Program-made: the position numbers and the translations under genes
Assembly (NCBI GenBank): GCA_031550205.1
Contig: JAVBOV010000047.1
Location: forward strand, 1-41,626
Direction of reading: 5' to 3'
Length of the DNA: 41,626 bases
Origin: JAVBOV01 sp031550205
Lineage (GTDB): Bacteria; Pseudomonadota; Alphaproteobacteria; RF32; CAG-239
Notes under the pieces: generated by a model
What the model was told of the DNA's origin: nothing
The model's input: the letters and a program-made list of their open reading frames with translations, nothing else
The model's database searches: none
Shown: one piece after another, positions 21,300 through 29,137 of the stretch
How positions within the stretch are numbered: the first letter of the stretch is position 1
How the letters are laid out: each line of letters begins with the position of its first letter

Positions 21300-22922
21300 T
21301 TATAGTTCTCCTTCTTCTTCAAATAAGTCCGGTTCTTCTTCTTTGGTTTTTCTAATTACGGATTCTATCTTCGCCCCTTTAAATTCTTCCAAAACAGCTT
21401 TTACCAGCGGCAATTCTGAAACGCTGACTCTCTCCTGCTCTTTAATAAATTTCTCTTTGTCGGCAATTGTCTGCCCCACATCGCCTTTAGAAAAATCTAT
21501 TTCCCATTTTTTTCCGGTTTTTTCCAAAAGCTCTTTTTGTAAGGATATAACCAAATTATCCGGCGCCCGCTCAGACAAGACAAGTCTCATAAAACCGTTT
21601 TTAAATTCCAAAACGTTTGCGTCATTTTTCAGATTATAAACCAGCATTGCCTTTTTGACAGATTCCAAATGCCTTATAAACTCTTCTAAGGTTAACACCG
21701 GTGCTTCTGTCTCAATAAGCCTAGGCTGAGCAGGGCTTTTTACGACAGGCGCATCTAAACTAGAGTTTTTTTTTACGTCGTTTAAAAGCTCATATGGCGT
21801 TGGCATGTTGGCAGAATATGCAATTCTGATTAAGACCATCTCCAAAGCCTCAATCTGCGACGGAGCCAGTTGCATTTCACTCAAGCCTTTAATCAGCATC
21901 TGCCAGATTTTTGAAAGTACGGCAATTGAAATTTCGTTTGCCAGCTCAGCGCACAAAGTTTTTTCAGATTCGCCGATGGAAGAATCATTAAGCGTTGCCG
22001 GCAGCAGTTTGACTTTGGCCAAAAGATGCGTTATGCCGACCAAGTCTTGCAAAACGACATGAGGGTTTGCCCCGCTCTTGTACATTTCTTGCAGCTTTTC
22101 CAGCATTTTCTCCACATTGCCGGCAACAAGACGCTTAAACAAATCAAAAGTGGAGTTCTTATCGGCCAGACCAATCATTTCTTTAACAATCTCAGCCTTA
22201 ACCTTGCCTTCGCCCAAAGAAATTGCCTGATCCAAAAGCGAAAGCCCGTCGCGCGCCGAACCGTCGGCGGCTCTGGCAATAATGTGCAGAGCTTCATCTT
22301 CGGCCTTCAAACGCTCGGCAGCAATAATCTTGTTAAACAAGGTCAAAAGGTTGTCTATCGAAAGCCTTTGCAAATCAAAGCGCTGGCAGCGGGATAATAC
22401 CGTCACCGGAACTTTGCGGATCTCGGTTGTGGCAAAAATAAATTTAACATGAGAAGGCGGCTCTTCCAAAGTCTTCAAAAGCGCATTGAAAGCATTTTTT
22501 GAGAGCATGTGCACTTCATCGATGATATATATTTTATATCTGGCATTGGTGGGCTTGTAACGCACTCCGTCCAATATTTCTCTAATATCGTCCACGCCGG
22601 TCCGAGACGCGGCGTCAAGCTCCAAAACATCAACATGCCTGTCGGCGGCAATTGCCAAACAGTTTTCACAAACTCCGCAGGGATGCGGCGTTGCCTCACC
22701 TTTTCCGTCCATGCCGATGCAGTTTAAGGCCTTGGCAATAATGCGCGCGGTGGTAGTTTTGCCCACGCCGCGAATTCCGGTCAGCATATATGCATGGTGC
22801 AGCCGGTTGTTTTTAATAGCGTTGGTTAAAGTTTGCACCAAAGCATCCTGCCCCAGCAAATCATCAAAATTTGCCGGCCGATACTTTCTCGCCAAAACTA
22901 CATACTGCTCTTCACTTTTCAC
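21300..22922 (-). CDS. dnaX: DNA polymerase III subunit gamma/tau
   Basis: The clamp-loader ATPase of the replicative polymerase, 540 aa. ARKYRPANFDDLLGQD at residues 10-25 is diagnostic. Walker A is GIRGVGKTTTA near residue 48, a Cys4 zinc finger follows (CPCGVCENC-like, at HPCGVCENC), then the DEVHMLSKNAF Walker B and the ATTEIRKVPVTVLSRCQRF sensor region. Domain III ends near 375. An A9 tract (21766-21774, residues 383-386) has stops within a few codons in both other frames, so a gamma form of about 387 aa is plausible. The GTG start at 22922 lies inside a 7-bp repeat. An in-frame stop two codons upstream rules out earlier starts. Confidence 0.97.
   Translation of the reverse strand: MKSEEQYVVLARKYRPANFDDLLGQDALVQTLTNAIKNNRLHHAYMLTGIRGVGKTTTARIIAKALNCIGMDGKGEATPHPCGVCENCLAIAADRHVDVLELDAASRTGVDDIREILDGVRYKPTNARYKIYIIDEVHMLSKNAFNALLKTLEEPPSHVKFIFATTEIRKVPVTVLSRCQRFDLQRLSIDNLLTLFNKIIAAERLKAEDEALHIIARAADGSARDGLSLLDQAISLGEGKVKAEIVKEMIGLADKNSTFDLFKRLVAGNVEKMLEKLQEMYKSGANPHVVLQDLVGITHLLAKVKLLPATLNDSSIGESEKTLCAELANEISIAVLSKIWQMLIKGLSEMQLAPSQIEALEMVLIRIAYSANMPTPYELLNDVKKNSSLDAPVVKSPAQPRLIETEAPVLTLEEFIRHLESVKKAMLVYNLKNDANVLEFKNGFMRLVLSERAPDNLVISLQKELLEKTGKKWEIDFSKGDVGQTIADKEKFIKEQERVSVSELPLVKAVLEEFKGAKIESVIRKTKEEEPDLFEEEGEL
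21766..21774 (-). promoter_or_regulatory. A9 slippage tract in dnaX
   Basis: The coding strand has nine A between GT and CTC. Adding one A leads to TAG after two codons, and losing one leads to TAG after four codons. This mimics the dnaX slippery sites known to make gamma from tau in other bacteria. Confidence 0.5.
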
Positions 22923-22939
22923 TTTTCACTTTTCACTTT
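22910..22939. repeat. 7-bp tandem repeat (NTTCACY family) across the dnaX start
   Basis: About four units of CTTTTCA (GTGAAAA-type on the coding strand). The dnaX GTG start codon is inside the array, as are further GTG codons in the other frames. No Shine-Dalgarno sequence is visible. Confidence 0.88.
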
Positions 22940-22945
22940 AAAAAA

Positions 22946-23031
22946 GGCGGGATGCCGACCTTAATTGGCTTCGTTACGGCTGCTTTCTTCCGAACCTGAC
23001 CGGGTTGGCGAACAACTAACCCGACACCCCA
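22946..23031 (-). ncRNA. ffs: Signal recognition particle RNA (4.5S type)
   Basis: The minus strand contains GGTCAGGTTCGGAAGAAAGC followed by AGCC, a close match to the conserved tip hairpin of 4.5S RNA (GGTCAGGTCCGGAAGGAAGC in E. coli) that binds the Ffh protein. The 5' end GGGGTGTCGG pairs with the 3' end TCGGCATCCC, giving a single long hairpin of about 86-90 nt. A run of six T follows the 3' end and can act as a terminator. Location upstream of dnaX is common in alphaproteobacteria. Exact ends are approximate. Confidence 0.93.
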
Positions 23032-23058
23032 TAAAAAACTATGCCCAAACTAGCACAC

Positions 23059-24474
23059 TTATTGCAGATACTCAACACTTTCTTGAACGTTATGTGCCTG
23101 AATCTTATACCCGAAAATCAGCCTTTGGGCGGTTGCCGCATCTTTGCCGTAAAATGCCGGCACCACGTAGTTTTCAGGAACCATAATTGAAGTGCTGAAA
23201 TCAAATTCCGAGCGCGGTTCAAATTTTTTGGGAGCATAATCAATAATTCTTTCACCGGAAGAAACAACCTCCACAATGTCTAAGCTATGTTGGTTTGTGC
23301 CGTTTTTAAACAAACGGAAGGCGCCGTTGATTCCGGCATATCCGTGCGGATTGGTAATAATGTCTTCCATGGCATAATTGGGATTTTTGGCAATGGTGTT
23401 TGCCAGGGCAATAGCCTCATATGCAAAAGAATAAAGCGAATTGGGTTTTTCTCCGAACATATTGTTATACTTTGTCGCAAAATATGCGCTGTTGGCTCTG
23501 GGCAGGGCTGGATACCAGCTGTTTAAGGCCATATATTCGTTGCTCAAAGCCGTTCCTTCCCACATGGATGTTCCCAGAAACTTGGTTTTTGGCTCGGAAA
23601 CATCATAATAACCGAACATGGCAATCGCCGATTTCAGCCTTGCTCCGCTTTCCGGAATCAAGACCGCGTCAAATTCAACATCGCCCATAGAGTCTTTGCT
23701 TTCCAGCCTCTTAAGCTGCCTTGCGGCGCCGGCGTCTCCGGCTTTGGCCTGAGCGCTGAGCCCGGCCTTAATCTTGTCCAGATTTCCTTTTCTGGACTTA
23801 TAATTGGTCATGTCGCTCAATAAGTCTGAAAAATCGGTGGTCTGCGGGTGATAAAAGGCAATCTTCACAATATTAAACCCATAGTGTATAGATGCTCTGA
23901 CCGCGGCTTTTGCCGTAGAAATTCCGGTTGAATTATCCGGCAATAAAAGCGCAAAATTGCGTTTGCCCTGCATATAGGCATAGCTCATAATGCGGTTAAC
24001 CTGTTCGTCAATCAAAAGCCCCAGGGTATATACGTCTTTTTGCAAAACATCTTCAGAGGTTGAAAAGGCAATAACCGGCACGCCCTTTGAAGTTGTCCGT
24101 TCGGAAATAGCCTTAACCTCAGCGCTCATCAGCGGTCCGATAATCAGCTGCGATTCTTGGTTAAGCGCGTTTTCAATAGCGATTCTTGCGCCGCTCGGAG
24201 AGCTTTTGGTGTCATAAAACTGCAAAATCAAATTGGGATTTTTAATATCTTCAACTGCCAAAAAAGTGGCATTTCTTAAGCCTTCGCCGTGTTTGGCCGC
24301 CGGCCCTGAAAGCGGCAGCAATACGCCGACCCTGAAAGGTTTGGCAGATTCAATGGTAATTTCCGAAACATCCAAAGAACCGCTGTCCGTGCCGCCGCTT
24401 GAAAATATAGCCGAGCGGCAGGAGGTCAAGATAAAGCAAATAAAAAGAGTGCCGATTTTTTTAAACACTTGCAT
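23059..24474 (-). CDS. Penicillin-binding-protein activator lipoprotein (LpoA/YraM-like, periplasmic-binding fold)
   Basis: A 471-aa outer-membrane-type lipoprotein with lipobox LTSC (Cys19) after MQVFKKIGTLFICFI. From about residue 45 it follows the type I periplasmic-binding fold (FRVGVLLPLSGPAAKHGEG), with LIIGPLMSAEVKAI and GVPVIAFSTSEDV, typical of the LpoA C-terminal domain, which in enteric bacteria stimulates PBP1A. The TPR-like N-terminal domain of LpoA is absent. It diverges from rsmI with yraN beyond, the same neighbourhood as in E. coli. A ligand-binding role cannot be excluded. No Lpo-PBP contact is demonstrable from sequence. Confidence 0.85.
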   Translation of the reverse strand: MQVFKKIGTLFICFILTSCRSAIFSSGGTDSGSLDVSEITIESAKPFRVGVLLPLSGPAAKHGEGLRNATFLAVEDIKNPNLILQFYDTKSSPSGARIAIENALNQESQLIIGPLMSAEVKAISERTTSKGVPVIAFSTSEDVLQKDVYTLGLLIDEQVNRIMSYAYMQGKRNFALLLPDNSTGISTAKAAVRASIHYGFNIVKIAFYHPQTTDFSDLLSDMTNYKSRKGNLDKIKAGLSAQAKAGDAGAARQLKRLESKDSMGDVEFDAVLIPESGARLKSAIAMFGYYDVSEPKTKFLGTSMWEGTALSNEYMALNSWYPALPRANSAYFATKYNNMFGEKPNSLYSFAYEAIALANTIAKNPNYAMEDIITNPHGYAGINGAFRLFKNGTNQHSLDIVEVVSSGERIIDYAPKKFEPRSEFDFSTSIMVPENYVVPAFYGKDAATAQRLIFGYKIQAHNVQESVEYLQ

Positions 24475-24540
24475 TTTCCTTCAAGGTAATAACTTTGAGA
24501 AATTATATTGAAAAAAGCAACAAAGTAAAGAATAATAGCA

Positions 24541-24574
24541 ATAATCTAAAATCAAAAATCTAAAATCTAAAATT
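24541..24574. repeat. 7-bp tandem repeat (NAAAATC family), in the rsmI leader
   Basis: About 4.8 units (ATAATCT, AAAATCA, AAAATCT and similar) ending 30 bp upstream of the rsmI start, in the divergent intergenic region. Confidence 0.9.
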
Positions 24575-24604
24575 TTTGATATTTTTTAAGAAAAGATAAC
24601 ATTA

Positions 24605-25483
24605 ATGAAAAACGGTTTACATATTGTTGCAACCCCAATCGGCAATCTTGGCGATATCTCATTTCGCGCTTTAGAAACTCTTAAAAACTGCGATATTGTG
24701 GCTTGTGAAGACACCCGCAACACCAAAAAGCTTTTCTCTCTTTTGGGCGTCGGCACCAAAAAAACTTTCATCGCCCTGCATGACCACAATGAAGAAAAAG
24801 AAGCTCTGGCACTTGCGGATTTGGCCAAACAAAAAGCCGTTGTCTTGGTTTCAGACGCCGGCTCTCCGCTCATCTCCGACCCCGGATATAAACTGGTTAA
24901 AACCTGCAAAGAAGAGGGCGTTTATCTCACCACGTTGCCCGGCGCTTGTGCTGTTGTTTCCGCCCTGCAGCTTTCCGGCCTGCCCACCAACCAATTCTTT
25001 TTTGCCGGCTTCATCCCAAACAAAGACAAAGCCCGTAAAGATTTTTTGTTAAAGCTGAAAAATATTGAAGCCACAATGGTTTTTTATGAAACCGCTCCGC
25101 GCATTTTAAAAACTTTGGAGGTCATAAAAGACATTTTCAAAAATTGCGAAGTTTCAATCGCTCGTGAAATTACCAAAATGTATGAAGAGTGCTTTAACGG
25201 CAGCGCTGAAGATTTAATTGCCAAAATTTCTCAAACCCCGCTCAAAGGTGAGCTGGTTTTAATGCTTTCTCCCAAGCCTGAAGCTGTAGAAATAAACTTA
25301 GAAAAAGTCTTAAAATCCAAGATGCGAACACTGTCTTTAAAAGACGCTGTCAAAGCAGTGGTTGAAGAGCATGGCCTAAACAAAAATGAAGTCTATGAAA
25401 AAGCTTTGAGTCTTAAAAATACATCTCCCTCGCCCCTTGCGGGAGAGGGTCGGGGTGAGGGGTTCAAACCAAAATGCAAATAA
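24605..25483 (+). CDS. rsmI: 16S rRNA (cytidine(1402)-2'-O)-methyltransferase RsmI
   Basis: RsmI methylates the ribose of C1402 in the decoding centre of 16S rRNA. It is 292 aa. Conserved segments are VATPIGNLGDISFRAL at 8-23, CEDTRNTKKLFSLLG, VLVSDAGSPLISDPGY (the SAM-pocket region) and LPGACAVVSALQLSGL. The last 20 residues contain SPLAGEGRGEGF, encoded by a dispersed palindromic element (25425-25462), so the natural C-terminus has been replaced or extended in frame. The stop overlaps the yraN start by 10 nt. Confidence 0.97.
   Translation: MKNGLHIVATPIGNLGDISFRALETLKNCDIVACEDTRNTKKLFSLLGVGTKKTFIALHDHNEEKEALALADLAKQKAVVLVSDAGSPLISDPGYKLVKTCKEEGVYLTTLPGACAVVSALQLSGLPTNQFFFAGFIPNKDKARKDFLLKLKNIEATMVFYETAPRILKTLEVIKDIFKNCEVSIAREITKMYEECFNGSAEDLIAKISQTPLKGELVLMLSPKPEAVEINLEKVLKSKMRTLSLKDAVKAVVEEHGLNKNEVYEKALSLKNTSPSPLAGEGRGEGFKPKCK
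25425..25462. repeat. Dispersed GC-rich palindromic element at the rsmI 3' end
   Basis: CTCCCTCGCCCCTTGCGGG and AGAGGGTCGGGGTGAGGGG form an imperfect hairpin, with CCCTC...GAGGG and CCTTGCGGG parts. It encodes SPSPLAGEGRGEG, a well-known peptide signature of such elements in many genomes. Confidence 0.85.
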
Positions 25484-25839
25484 AGCCCCAATCAAATTAT
25501 CAATCCGGAAAATATGCCGAAAAACTGGTCTGCTCTTTTTTAAGGCTAAAAAGATATAATATATTATGTACTAACTTCATCACCGGCCGCGGCACCGGCG
25601 CCGGCGAAGTTGACATCATCGCTTTAAAAAAAGACACTGTGGTTTTTATTGAAATCAAAAAAAGAAAAGACCTTGAAACCGCCGCTTATGCTATCTCTGA
25701 AAAACAAAAACAAAGAATTTACAACGGCGCAGAATCTTTTTTGCAAAAACACCCCGAATACCAAAACCACAACGCCCGTTTCGACGCCATTTTGGTAGAA
25801 CTCCCCTTCAAAATCAACCACATTCAAAACGCCTGGTAA
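25474..25839 (+). CDS. yraN: YraN family (UPF0102) endonuclease-fold protein
   Basis: A 121-aa protein of the UPF0102/YraN family, which has an archaeal Holliday-junction-resolvase-like PD-(D/E)xK fold. The core GAGEVDIIALKKD then VVFIEIKKRK gives the D...ExK metal site. Conserved Gly/Arg near RGTGAGE and a helix with YAISEKQKQRI complete it. Biological function is not established. The start overlaps rsmI, matching the conserved rsmI-yraN neighbourhood. Confidence 0.9.
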   Translation: MQIKPQSNYQSGKYAEKLVCSFLRLKRYNILCTNFITGRGTGAGEVDIIALKKDTVVFIEIKKRKDLETAAYAISEKQKQRIYNGAESFLQKHPEYQNHNARFDAILVELPFKINHIQNAW

Positions 25840-25843
25840 TTTT

Positions 25844-25949
25844 CTCCTCCCCTTAATTTTAAGGGGAGGTTGGGAGGGGTTTAATCAAACATACAGCAAT
25901 ATTGCTGATTAAGCTCCCCTAACCCCTCTTAAAATTAAGAGGGGGAATT
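25844..25949. repeat. 106-bp MITE-like palindromic element
   Basis: Imperfect terminal inverted repeats of about 40 bp: the left end begins CTCCTCCCCTTAATTTTAAG and the right end, read in reverse, begins TTCCCCCTCTTAATTTTAAG. Both inner ends read toward TTAATCA. Each arm is itself a hairpin around AATT. No coding capacity. It occupies half of the 214-bp gap 25840-26053; the rest is AT-rich and shows nothing else. Confidence 0.8.
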
Positions 25950-26053
25950 TCTTGTAACAAAACTTTAACATTAAACCCCTTGAAACTCTTGTGTGTGTGT
26001 GATATCCTGAAGAAGTAAATAAGGAATATTATTAACTTAAAAATTTATATATT

Positions 26054-26248
26054 ATGAAACTAATTAATGCACTTTTTTATGGGGTAATTTGTGGACTGTT
26101 ATTCTTCCTAATAACTTTGTTTTTCTATAAGCTTTCAGAAACTCTTGGTAAACAAACAAAGGTATCTATAGGAGAGACAGCTTTCAGAGCATTTTTATTT
26201 ACCCTTGGATTTGTACTTTGTTATCTCAAATTTGCTCCCGAAGAATAA
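26054..26248 (+). CDS. Small two-span membrane protein
   Basis: A 64-aa protein with two hydrophobic segments (about 4-25 and 45-59) joined by a polar stretch (KLSETLGKQTKVSIGETAF). I do not recognise a family. A strong terminator begins at its stop codon, supporting it as a real transcription unit, but no clear Shine-Dalgarno sequence is visible upstream. Confidence 0.55.
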   Translation: MKLINALFYGVICGLLFFLITLFFYKLSETLGKQTKVSIGETAFRAFLFTLGFVLCYLKFAPEE

Positions 26249-26287
26249 AAAAACAGCGGTCTTTCCCAAAAAGACCGCTGTTTTTTT
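26247..26287. terminator. Strong Rho-independent terminator
   Basis: Stem ACAGCGGTCTTT / AAAGACCGCTGT with a short loop, A-run before and T7 after. It separates convergent genes at 26248 and 26302. Confidence 0.93.
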
Positions 26288-26301
26288 ATCATCCTCGTGC
26301 A

Positions 26302-27588
26302 TTAAAAGTTAAATGAAGGTTGCGCTTGATGCTGTTTACCTCCCCTCCACAAATAGCACATTGGCAGAGCAAACATTCCTTCTCCCATGGGCACTATCTC
26401 GCTTCCGGTATATATCACCACTCCCTTGCTAAACTTGTTTCCGGCAATTTCTTTTAGCACCTTAAGTCCTGAAAAATCGGAGATATGTACGGTTTTTGAG
26501 AGCTTTACTTCAATACCCAGGATATCGCCATTATATTTTTCAATAACAAAGTCCACCTCTTTGTTGTCTGAAGTTCTAAAATGATAAACATCCATATCCG
26601 CTGCCGCCGATACGTTTTTCATTATTTCCGTGGCAATAAAGTTTTCAAACAGCCTGCCCATGGTTATTCTGTCTTCGCGGAAAATTTCGCGCAAGTCTCT
26701 TCTCATCACATATGTTAAAAGATTTGTGTCATTAAAAAATAGCTTTGGAGCTTTTGTCAGCCTTTTGCTTGTCTTGCTAACGGGGCTCCACGGCCTGATT
26801 TCAAAAACAACAAAAGTGTTTAGCACAGAAGACTTATAGCGATCATAAGTCTTTCTATCCAGTCCCATTTCTTGAGCAATAGGAACATTGTTTATCAGAC
26901 CTCCCACCCGCATAGCAAGAAAGCTTAGCATTGTTAAAAGCTTTTCCGGGTTTCTTATATCAATAATGTTTTTCACATCTCTTTGCAGAAGAGTGGTCAG
27001 ATAATCATCAAACCATTGACTCATGTTCAGCCCAGGATTAACAACAAGCTCAGGGTATGTAGCATGTTTAATTAAGTCTACAACGTCATAATCATCATAT
27101 TTTTCATAAATAAGATTATCGTTAAACAGCTCTTTAACAAAATTAACACCTGTTTGCATATATTCGCTTGTTGAGAAGGGAAGCAATGTCAATACAGACA
27201 TTCTGCCGACCAAAGCGTTTGATAATTTTGGCAAAGCCAGCAGATTTGCCGATCCGGTCAGCAGATATAAGCATTTTGCATTGCCTTCCATTCGGTTTTC
27301 ATCAATAGATATTTTTAAATAGTTGAATATCTCCGGACACTTCTGTACTTCGTCAATAATATTCAGCTTGTCAAGAGGAAGAGAGTTGATGAAACCTGCC
27401 GGGTCAGATTTGGCTCCGGCCAAGATTATGGGGGAATCGAAGGTAATATAGTTTATTTCTTTGCAGGATTTAATGTTTTTGCTCAAGGTTGACTTACCCA
27501 CCTGCCTCGGGCCGTTCAGATACACCAAAGGCCTTTCAGCGGTAGTGCTTTCTAAAACAATAGATAAGTTTCTATTTTGATAATCCAT
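26302..27588 (-). CDS. AAA-type ATPase with C-terminal DUF4143 (nuclease-fold) domain
   Basis: A 428-aa member of the large AAA/DUF4143 family. Walker A is NGPRQVGKSTLS near residue 25-36, Walker B LNIIDEVQK near 75, and an LTGSANLL sensor follows. The C-terminal part (from about 200) ends in KEVDFVIEKYNGDILGIEVK, the D...ExK core of a PD-(D/E)xK-like fold. The family is widespread in bacteria and archaea, often in genomic accessory regions, and has no agreed function. AAGG lies before ATG 27588. Two direct repeats (27597-27641) cover its upstream region. Surrounded by terminators, it looks like a single-gene insertion. Confidence 0.9.
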   Translation of the reverse strand: MDYQNRNLSIVLESTTAERPLVYLNGPRQVGKSTLSKNIKSCKEINYITFDSPIILAGAKSDPAGFINSLPLDKLNIIDEVQKCPEIFNYLKISIDENRMEGNAKCLYLLTGSANLLALPKLSNALVGRMSVLTLLPFSTSEYMQTGVNFVKELFNDNLIYEKYDDYDVVDLIKHATYPELVVNPGLNMSQWFDDYLTTLLQRDVKNIIDIRNPEKLLTMLSFLAMRVGGLINNVPIAQEMGLDRKTYDRYKSSVLNTFVVFEIRPWSPVSKTSKRLTKAPKLFFNDTNLLTYVMRRDLREIFREDRITMGRLFENFIATEIMKNVSAAADMDVYHFRTSDNKEVDFVIEKYNGDILGIEVKLSKTVHISDFSGLKVLKEIAGNKFSKGVVIYTGSEIVPMGEGMFALPMCYLWRGGKQHQAQPSFNF

Positions 27589-27596
27589 GACACTTC

Positions 27597-27641
27597 CTTG
27601 TAATTTTGGTATCCAATGTCTTGTAATATTAGTATCGCAAT
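27597..27641. promoter_or_regulatory. Two 21-22 bp direct repeats upstream of the DUF4143 ATPase
   Basis: CTTGTAATTTTGGTATCCAAT (27597-27617, the motif as 20+1 bases) and a near copy at 27620-27641 repeat at 23-bp spacing. The copy nearest the gene includes its ribosome-binding site, so a bound protein would block expression. An operator is inferred. Confidence 0.4.
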
Positions 27642-27732
27642 ACCATTATTGTAAAACATTCTTATTATGGAGTCAATACAATAAGTTATTAGTTGCAGTT
27701 CCCGGTTATCCCTCAGAGCTTTAACTGCCAAA

Positions 27733-27764
27733 AAACAGCGGCCTTTCTCAAAAGACCGCTGTTA
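27733..27764. terminator. Hairpin related to the 26247 terminator, weak T-run
   Basis: Stem ACAGCGGCCTTT / AAAGACCGCTGT (one G-T-type mismatch) preceded by an A5 run but followed by only TT. It sits on the cca side of the 222-bp gap 27589-27810. On the minus strand the A-run becomes a T-run, so it fits termination of cca. Confidence 0.6.
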
Positions 27765-27810
27765 ACTTTTCATCCATCACCGACCGCTGTCCCTGACCAC
27801 TGTCCACTTT

Positions 27811-29043
27811 CTACCCCTTCACTATCCTCTTCCCTTCCTCCAGCAGCTCTTCTCTGGTCAAGCCAAACCCGCTTGCCATCCAAATCTCTTCCAGTTTTCC
27901 TAAAACGCTGCCGATTTTCTTGTGGTCTTCAATGCCAAGGTTAATAATATCCTTGCCGCGCAGCATGAACACCGGCACCACCATCTCATCAATTTCCTTT
28001 AAGCGTTGGCGCAAATCCGGCAGCTCTTTTTTGGCCAAAGTCAGCTCCACCAAAAACTTATCTTCACAAAATTCTTTACCATGCTTATAAACCAGCCTCA
28101 AGAGCGATTCCTTGTTCATAAAATCTTCCAAAGTTGTCTTGGCCTCGGCCAAGTCCACAAACAACTCGCGCTGTTTTCTGGTCATTTTCATGCGGGCTGC
28201 CAGGTTCTCGGCCAAATCCACATCAGGCATATAAAGCACAAACAAACGCTCCAGAGCTTTGTTTGGCAAATAAATCTTTTCCGTCAGCTTGTTTAAAAAC
28301 TCCAAATCTTCCAAGTGCTTGCTGTTTGGCAGAATATTAACCAAAATATCGTTCTCAAACATCACCCTTAAGGTCTTAACCACATTGTTGGTCAGCAAAA
28401 TCTTCGTAACCTCTGCCGCCACACGGTCGTTTGAAAGCTGCTTCATGCCGTCTTTATTTTCAATACAGGCGGCCAGCGCTTTCTTATCCATCTCGCCTTT
28501 GCCGAAAATGGAATAAAACCTGAAAAACCTAAGGATTCGCAAATAATCTTCCTTAATGCGGTGGTTCGGATTCCCAATAAACCGCACAATGCCTTTTTCC
28601 AAATCTTCAATGCCGTTATAATAGTCAAACACGTTGCCTTTTTCGTCGGCATACACGGCATTAATGGTCAAGTCGCGGCGCGATGCGTCTTCTTTCCAAT
28701 CAGAGGTAAACTCCACCACCGCGTGCCGGCCGTCGGTCTCAACATCGCGGCGCAAAGAGGTCACCTCCAGCATATCATCGCCGATAACCACGCCCACCGT
28801 GCCGAATTTAATGCCGATTGGTACGGTTTTCAAATTGTTTTCTTCGCAGGCCTCAACCAGCTCATCCGGAGACAAATCTGTTGCCAAGTCCAAATCAAAC
28901 CCGCCGATATCCATCAACGCATCGCGCACGCATCCGCCCACAAAGCGAAGCACGCCGCCGTGGCTTTCCACCGCGTTAAACAAGCGCAAGATTTTTGAAT
29001 CTTTAATAATCTTGCCAATATCCAAGTAGTTATCTCTGAACAT
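27811..29043 (-). CDS. cca: CCA tRNA nucleotidyltransferase / poly(A) polymerase family
   Basis: A 410-aa class II nucleotidyltransferase that adds or repairs CCA at tRNA 3' ends. It has LRFVGGCVRDALM near residue 31, the catalytic DLDLATD (the DxD metal site), TVPIGIKFGTVGVV, and RRDLTINAVYAD, the head and neck motifs. The tail domain with RIKEDYLRILRFFRF follows. By eye I cannot separate CCA-adding from poly(A) polymerase activity; the length and the EDYLRILR motif fit alphaproteobacterial CCA enzymes. It diverges from ialB across 94 bp. Confidence 0.93.
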   Translation of the reverse strand: MFRDNYLDIGKIIKDSKILRLFNAVESHGGVLRFVGGCVRDALMDIGGFDLDLATDLSPDELVEACEENNLKTVPIGIKFGTVGVVIGDDMLEVTSLRRDVETDGRHAVVEFTSDWKEDASRRDLTINAVYADEKGNVFDYYNGIEDLEKGIVRFIGNPNHRIKEDYLRILRFFRFYSIFGKGEMDKKALAACIENKDGMKQLSNDRVAAEVTKILLTNNVVKTLRVMFENDILVNILPNSKHLEDLEFLNKLTEKIYLPNKALERLFVLYMPDVDLAENLAARMKMTRKQRELFVDLAEAKTTLEDFMNKESLLRLVYKHGKEFCEDKFLVELTLAKKELPDLRQRLKEIDEMVVPVFMLRGKDIINLGIEDHKKIGSVLGKLEEIWMASGFGLTREELLEEGKRIVKG

Positions 29044-29137
29044 TTTTCCCAGCCTTAAAAAGTTTAAAGAAATTAACAGTTTTTATAGATTTTTCAATTA
29101 CAATTATCCCAAATTAACTAATTGTGGGTATTTAAAA

